From: Darksidea phi
Taxonomy: Eukaryota > Ascomycota > Dothideomycetes > Pleosporales > Lentitheciaceae
Direction of reading: 5' to 3'
Length of the DNA stretch: 64,000 nt
Assembly (NCBI GenBank): GCA_030770425.1
Contig: JASJFT010000101.1
Location: forward strand, 99,800 to 163,799
In this document: one piece after another, positions 59,603-64,000 of the stretch
Numbering within the stretch: position 1 is the first letter of the stretch
Layout: each line of letters begins with the position of its first letter
The notes under the pieces: model-generated
Told to the model about the DNA's origin: nothing
What the model saw: the letters and a program-made list of their open reading frames with translations, nothing else
Databases searched by the model: none
Made by a program: the position numbers and the translations under genes

Positions 59603-60757
59603 TCAGACTACAACCGTTTCTCCGATAGCACACAAGCCCACCTCGTCACCCCAGCGCAGCCCTTCCGCCTCGGCCGCTTTCTTGAATCGTTGTGGAGGCT
59701 CAGTAACTGGTTCGTAATTGGCGCTAAAAGCACCTCGAAAGGTGCCGTAGTGCATTCCGATACTTTTCTTACTTCTTACATCCTTGTGGATAGCAATCGA
59801 GTCGTCCGGTGAAGAGTGTTGACCCGACAGAGCCGATCGAGGTTGGTAGCAACCAATGGGTAGTAGCGCTAGATCAAACGGTCCATAAAGTTCACCTATC
59901 TCAGCGAACGCTGGGCAAGGTGGGTGAGGCGCGTTATGATGAGAAGGTTCATCGTCGCTTGCAACGTGACAATATCCAGTGTCGCCGGAAAAGAAGACCC
60001 GCGTTCCTCGTTCCGAGGCCTCGTTGATGACCCAGCTGCACCACAGTGTTCCCTGGAAGTTCCATGGCGCTCTGCCGCTACGATGCTGTGATGGTGTGCA
60101 CACCAGCTCTACGCTTCCTAGACCTTCTCGTTCTAGCTTTACAGGGTCCCACCAATCCAGCTCTGTGACTTGCTCTGTCTTTATTCCTATGCCCAAGCCC
60201 ATCAAGACGGCTTGAACACCCAAGCCACAGAGAAACCTCAATTTGCCATCCTGCTTCGCAAGGAGCTTCTTCAACGTATCTAAGTCAAGATGGTCATAGT
60301 GATCGTGGCTGATACAGACGGCGTCCACCTCCGGAAGCTCGTCAAGTGAGCACGGCGGCGGTGTGAATCGCACAGGTCCGACCATGCCATATGGACCAAC
60401 TCGCTCACTCCACACTGGATCCAGCAGTATCCGCATCCCTCGCTCTGCACCATCGGCTTTTGTGGTTTCGATGAGAAAGCTTGCATGTCCAATCCATGTG
60501 GCTTTTAGCCCGTCCTTCGTCGAGCCGAAATCTGGTTTCCGCACTTCAACCAACCCAACGCGGTCGTTCGGAACAGGAACGAAGTTCTTCGGCGTACTCC
60601 ATCTTGTTTTGAACAACCCTCCGACCGTAGTATGGACGTACGAGGGCCAAGGGTTCTTGAAGGAAGTTGGCGGATTGCCGATATGATGGGATGGAGGTGT
60701 CGTATTCGATTCCGGACGTCGCGGCAGCAACGCGGTTACGGTGGACGTAGTAGACAT
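59603..60757 (-). CDS. NAPE-PLD/Fmp30-like metallo-beta-lactamase-fold phospholipase
   Basis: This is a single-exon gene of 384 residues with ATG at 60757 (MSTTSTVTALLPRRPES); the frame is open further upstream but lacks another ATG. Metal-binding motifs are GHASFLIE, SHDHYDHLD, TPSQHRSGR, FFSGDTGYC and MHYGTFRGAF; W-x-N-PWPSYVHT-type segments near the N-terminus are typical of the group. N-acylphosphatidylethanolamine-hydrolysing phospholipase D releases N-acylethanolamines; yeast Fmp30 is a mitochondrial relative involved in cardiolipin and phosphatidylethanolamine homeostasis. The protein ends GLCAIGETVVV, like its relatives. All five metal-site motifs appear intact. Confidence 0.92.
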   Translation of the reverse strand: MSTTSTVTALLPRRPESNTTPPSHHIGNPPTSFKNPWPSYVHTTVGGLFKTRWSTPKNFVPVPNDRVGLVEVRKPDFGSTKDGLKATWIGHASFLIETTKADGAERGMRILLDPVWSERVGPYGMVGPVRFTPPPCSLDELPEVDAVCISHDHYDHLDLDTLKKLLAKQDGKLRFLCGLGVQAVLMGLGIGIKTEQVTELDWWDPVKLEREGLGSVELVCTPSQHRSGRAPWNFQGTLWCSWVINEASERGTRVFFSGDTGYCHVASDDEPSHHNAPHPPCPAFAEIGELYGPFDLALLPIGCYQPRSALSGQHSSPDDSIAIHKDVRSKKSIGMHYGTFRGAFSANYEPVTEPPQRFKKAAEAEGLRWGDEVGLCAIGETVVV

Positions 60758-61539
60758 TTTTTTCGTGGCTCTATGTAAACTGAGCGGTTTGGAGGAGAAG
60801 GGATAAAAGACATTGCGAATGGGAGGAATAGTGATGTATGTGACGAAGTTAAGCGGCGGAATTGAGCACCAAAGATCCGGATCGGGGAAGGGTTCGTCCG
60901 AATATCCGAACGCGAAGTCGAATGGGCTTTTTGGGGCTAATACTGCAACTCGCGGCCAAGGTGTAGAACCATTGTCCACAACTTGTTGATGGTTGGCGAA
61001 GTAAGGTGCTGTGCATGCATGAAATACGATGTACCTAACTGATGCCTACGGCGCCCAGATCACATGTCTTCATTGGAACCCCAGAGGGCACAACGGTAAT
61101 CTCCATCACTTACTTCATCACGAGATTGCAGAATTCTAAGTTCTGGGTTCTTGAGAAACACGCAGCGTGTCCTTGTAGCATGAGTTGGGAAGGAAGAACA
61201 CGTCCGCCACCGCCACGAGTCGCCACTCACCTATCGCTCGCGCCGAATGCCAACATGACCTCGGGGCTTCGATCTCCTTTACGAACACCTACCTTCTCTT
61301 ATCAAGCGCTCATCCAATTGAGCGCGCACGAGGGCTCGCAGACAACCCTGCAGGTACCGTCGCTCTACGCCGCTATACGAGCTCCTACCATATCTTCCTG
61401 CCATCACCTTCCCGATTGGGTAAAGAGCTTCGATACAGGTCGACTTCATAAGTGGTAGGTCGTAGCCCTTTTTATTTTTTATTTTTTGGATTTTGCGTGA
61501 TAATATATCATCTGGGTTTCTTCCCTCTCCAATTTCACG
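60758..61539. other. Intergenic region between divergent NAPE-PLD-like and RNase T2 genes
   Basis: No gene seen. It should hold both promoters. The TTTTTATTTTTTATTTTTTGG run at 61469-61490 lies shortly before the RNase start. Confidence 0.5.
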
Positions 61540-62678
61540 ATGCCGTCTAAAACTACATTAGCCGTTGTGTTACTCGCTGCCTCCACATCAGCGCAATTAT
61601 ACCCCGACCAAAGTCCATTGAACCATACCTGCGCCCTCCAGAAGCCCTTGCTCTCATGTCCACCGCAAGATCCAGGCCTCGTTGACTCGTGCTGCGTTGA
61701 AACCTTCGGTGGCCTCCTCCTAACCACCCAATTCTGGGATACCTACACCGGTCTCGAAAGCGAGGGACAACTCCTCCCTCAAGATATCTGGACATTACAC
61801 GGTCTCTGGCCCGACTTTTGCAATGGCAGTTACACCCAGTACTGCGACTTAAACCGCCAATATGACCCTATCCCCTCGCCCAACACCACAACCGGTACTC
61901 CTAATGGCACATTCGTCCCACCCTACACTGGCCCTAACATTGGTACTTTCCTCGAGCCCTTTGGAAAGCAGGATCTGCTAGAGTGTACGTGATTCCAGTT
62001 ATAAACTAGGTGTCTCGCATTATAAAACAAGCGCATCGATACGATACCCCTTCAGAAGAACTTTGCTGACTTAGTACCCTCACATTTAGACATGAACACA
62101 TACTGGATCGCACAGAACCAAGACAACGCCGGGTTCTGGGGCCATGAATTTAGCAAACACGCTACGTGCTTTTCAACATTTAACACCCAGTGCTACGGGC
62201 CGCAGTACCGGGAGCACGAAGAGGTTATCGACTTCTTCGAAACAGCAATCAAGTACTATAAAAGGTTTCCGACGTTTGACTGGTTGGAGGCCGCGGAGAT
62301 TACGCCGTCGAATAGCACCACTTATACCTATGCTGATATCCGCGATACGCTGTTCAAACAACACGGTGGTATTCCGTTCATCGGGTGCTCGGGTCCTAGG
62401 TACAACACTACTGAGGCGGGGAGGAATGGTACGGATACCGGGTTCACTATTCTAACGGAGATCTGGTACTATGAACATGTAAGTGCCGTCTTCTACATTC
62501 AGAAGCGTGAAGGAGACTGATATGTGCGCTATAGGCCAATGGTCGACCGCAAGAAGGCAACACAGTGCCCGTCAATGCATCCTCGACATACCTGACGAAC
62601 TGCGCGAAAGCTGAGGGTGCAGTTCATTACTATGAGCGGACAAACGGCTCGGTGAGGGTGCCTACAGTGCCGTACTGA
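61540..62678 (+). CDS. Secreted ribonuclease T2
   Basis: The model is join(61540..61984, 62090..62478, 62535..62678), 325 residues. It has a signal peptide (MPSKTTLAVVLLAASTSA). The two active-site blocks of the T2 family are both present: WTLHGLWPDFC (first His) and GHEFSKHATCF (Glu, Lys and second His). Many Cys residues support the family disulfides, and N-glycosylation sites are frequent (for example NHT, NGS, NTT). The ending YYERTNGSVRVPTVPY follows the second intron (56 bp). The enzyme cleaves single-stranded RNA outside the cell or in the vacuole, with a broad base preference. Confidence 0.95.
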
Positions 62679-62982
62679 ACTGTACACGAGAAAATATGAT
62701 GAACTTTGATTATTCAAATTGTGCGTGCGAAGTTGCGACTCGAAGAGATGATGCCTTGCATTGATGAGTCTATAAAGAGTTCGCCACGATGAGAACGCGC
62801 AATACCAGCAGCTCGAGCCGCACGGAGAAATGAACAGGACCGGTTTCTCTTCGCACCATTTCTCTGGGGATACTGAACAATATTTAATCCAGACTTTTCT
62901 CCACATCGACCGCCGTAATCAACACAAAAGTCGCTGTGCAGATCTTCCCACCACCCATCAGCACAGCTCACCCAAAATAGCA
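62679..62982. other. Convergent intergenic region, no gene seen
   Basis: About 300 bp between the 3' ends of the RNase T2 and DUF202 genes. Confidence 0.5.
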
Positions 62983-63892
62983 TCATGTTACACACAGGTA
63001 GAGAAACAGCACTCCACTTACCAATATGCTCAAGAACAGAATTCCTGTGAGCTCCCACCCACCGGCGTGTACTTTCCCTCTAATCATAGCATGCTGCTGC
63101 CTCCAGAACCTATACGCTCCTGCGAGTAGCACCACTATTCCAGTTCCGATGAACACAGCGGCGAGCGGGACACCGAATACGAAGAAGCCGATATCAGGGT
63201 TCGGGTTCATGGAGTGTTGGAGGCGGAAAAGTTGGGCTGTTATGACGCCGGTCATGGCTAATGCTAGTGACGTGCGGAGATAGGCAAGGAAGGTGCGCTC
63301 GAGAGCTAATCATCATGTCAGTCTCTAATAGAACAGGCCTACTTCGCAGCAACTCACCCAGGTGGTCTCTATGTGCCCCTTCTTCAATTGCAACGCTGAC
63401 CTGCGTCGTCCAAAATTTGACCACGGGACCATACCACAGCGACGTCCGCCTCCTCAACCTCCATCTCCTCGTCTCCTCGCGCTCAGCTCCGAGACTGGCG
63501 GCTGCAGTGCTCGCCCCAGAGACATGTCGTTGCGGCCCTCCAGCGGAGCTCTGTGTACCACGCGAGCGTATAGTGAGAGGGTGTAGCGAATGGTCCGTGG
63601 TAGTCCGAGGCGCATCTAGATGTATTGTATCCAGCTCTTGCGCCACCCGGTGTCTCTCATACTGCAACGCCTCTTCCGAATCAGGATGTGGTGCTTTCGC
63701 GGGCGCATGGAGGGTAGCTGGAGGAAGGGTGAGCGGGGGGGCTCGAGGTGGGTTGAAGTCGGTCATAGACGCGATCGTGTGATGGTCGGCATGGTCGACG
63801 ATAGCTCGGAGGCATATCTTTGATATTGAGTTGACTGCAGCGGTGAAACCGGGTGGTCGGGCAGATGACTCGCGCGACGAAGTTCTTCCCAT
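62983..63892 (-). CDS. DUF202-family membrane protein
   Basis: The model is complement(join(62983..63305, 63358..63892)), 285 residues; Met43 (63766, MTDFNPPRAPPLTLPP) may be the true start, giving 243 residues. A 52-bp intron (GTGAGT...TTAG) joins HRDHL to ALERTFLAYLRTSLALAMTG, the hallmark segment of DUF202. Three membrane helices follow: SLALAMTGVITAQLF, GFFVFGVPLAAVFIGTGIVV and GILFLSILVSGVLFLYLCV. The N-terminal part is a long, Pro/Ser/Arg-rich cytosolic region. The family resembles bacterial YidH and the membrane part of the fungal VTC complex. Function is unknown; it is probably an endomembrane protein. Confidence 0.88.
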
Positions 63893-63923
63893 GCATTCGA
63901 ATGTTCCAAAGCGACTTTCCGGC

Positions 63924-63937
63924 GGGGGGGGGGGGGG

Positions 63938-64000
<63 letters not shown>
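63924..64000. other. Terminal poly-G run, probable sequencing artefact
   Basis: From 63924 every base except one C (63938) is G, up to the window end. Two-colour sequencers read absent signal as G, so such contig ends are usually artefacts rather than genomic DNA. Confidence 0.85.

Noticed and set aside
60758..60979. N-terminal extension of the NAPE-PLD-like frame
   Set aside because: It begins with GTG rather than ATG, and the ATG at 60757 gives the expected N-terminus.
1..64000. CRISPR arrays, bacterial operons, prophage or plasmid origins
   Set aside because: The window is fungal nuclear DNA; no regularly spaced repeat arrays or ribosome-binding-site-led operons are present.

Overview
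The window is nuclear DNA of a filamentous ascomycete. Genes carry several short introns (48-143 bp, GT-AG plus two clear GC-AG cases). Housekeeping genes are fungal in type (PEX5, YOS9/OS-9, JAC1, a Rad53-like FHA kinase), and gene islands are separated by AT-rich blocks that look mutated by RIP (repeat-induced point mutation). A TOXE-like bZIP-ankyrin regulator, a HET-domain relic and the AT blocks together suggest a dothideomycete, perhaps Pleosporales; this is inference, not proof.

Layout. 1-2.2 kb: AT-rich DNA, a degenerate tandem repeat and featureless sequence. 2.2-33.5 kb: an accessory region holding a secondary-metabolite gene cluster. It contains a bZIP-ankyrin regulator, a conserved Gly-rich fungal protein, a CYP52-like P450, the 3' relic of a methyltransferase, a DUF7702-like membrane protein between two AT-rich blocks, a 4,004-residue PKS-NRPS hybrid, a stand-alone trans-enoyl reductase, a family-1 glycosyltransferase, a small lipocalin-like protein and a secreted GMC oxidoreductase. 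33.5-36 kb: repeat debris and one ORF interrupted by a stop codon. 36-64 kb: a mostly housekeeping block with an MDR reductase, YOS9, a FHA kinase, a HET relic, cytidine deaminase, an atypical SDR, JAC1, a newly recognised 81-residue gene, a mitochondrial RRM protein, PEX5, an unknown protein, a NAPE-PLD-like hydrolase, RNase T2 and a DUF202 protein. Within it lies a nearly 3 kb stretch (about 50.9-53.9 kb) in which I see no gene. The last ~77 bases are a G run that is probably a sequencing artefact.

How the cluster could work (inference). The PKS-NRPS carries KS-AT-DH-cMeT-KR-ACP-C-A-T-R and no ER domain. The separate LovC-like reductase would supply enoyl reduction in trans, giving a methylated, largely reduced long acyl chain that is condensed with one amino acid. 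The P450 belongs to the group of chain-end (omega) hydroxylases, and the sugar transferase could then act on the new hydroxyl. PKS-NRPS plus trans-ER plus omega-hydroxylase plus glycosyltransferase is the logic expected for glycosylated acyl-tetramic acids of the epicoccamide/burnettramic acid type. The bZIP-ankyrin protein is a plausible pathway regulator. Exon boundaries were set by reading consensus splice sites and protein continuity by eye.
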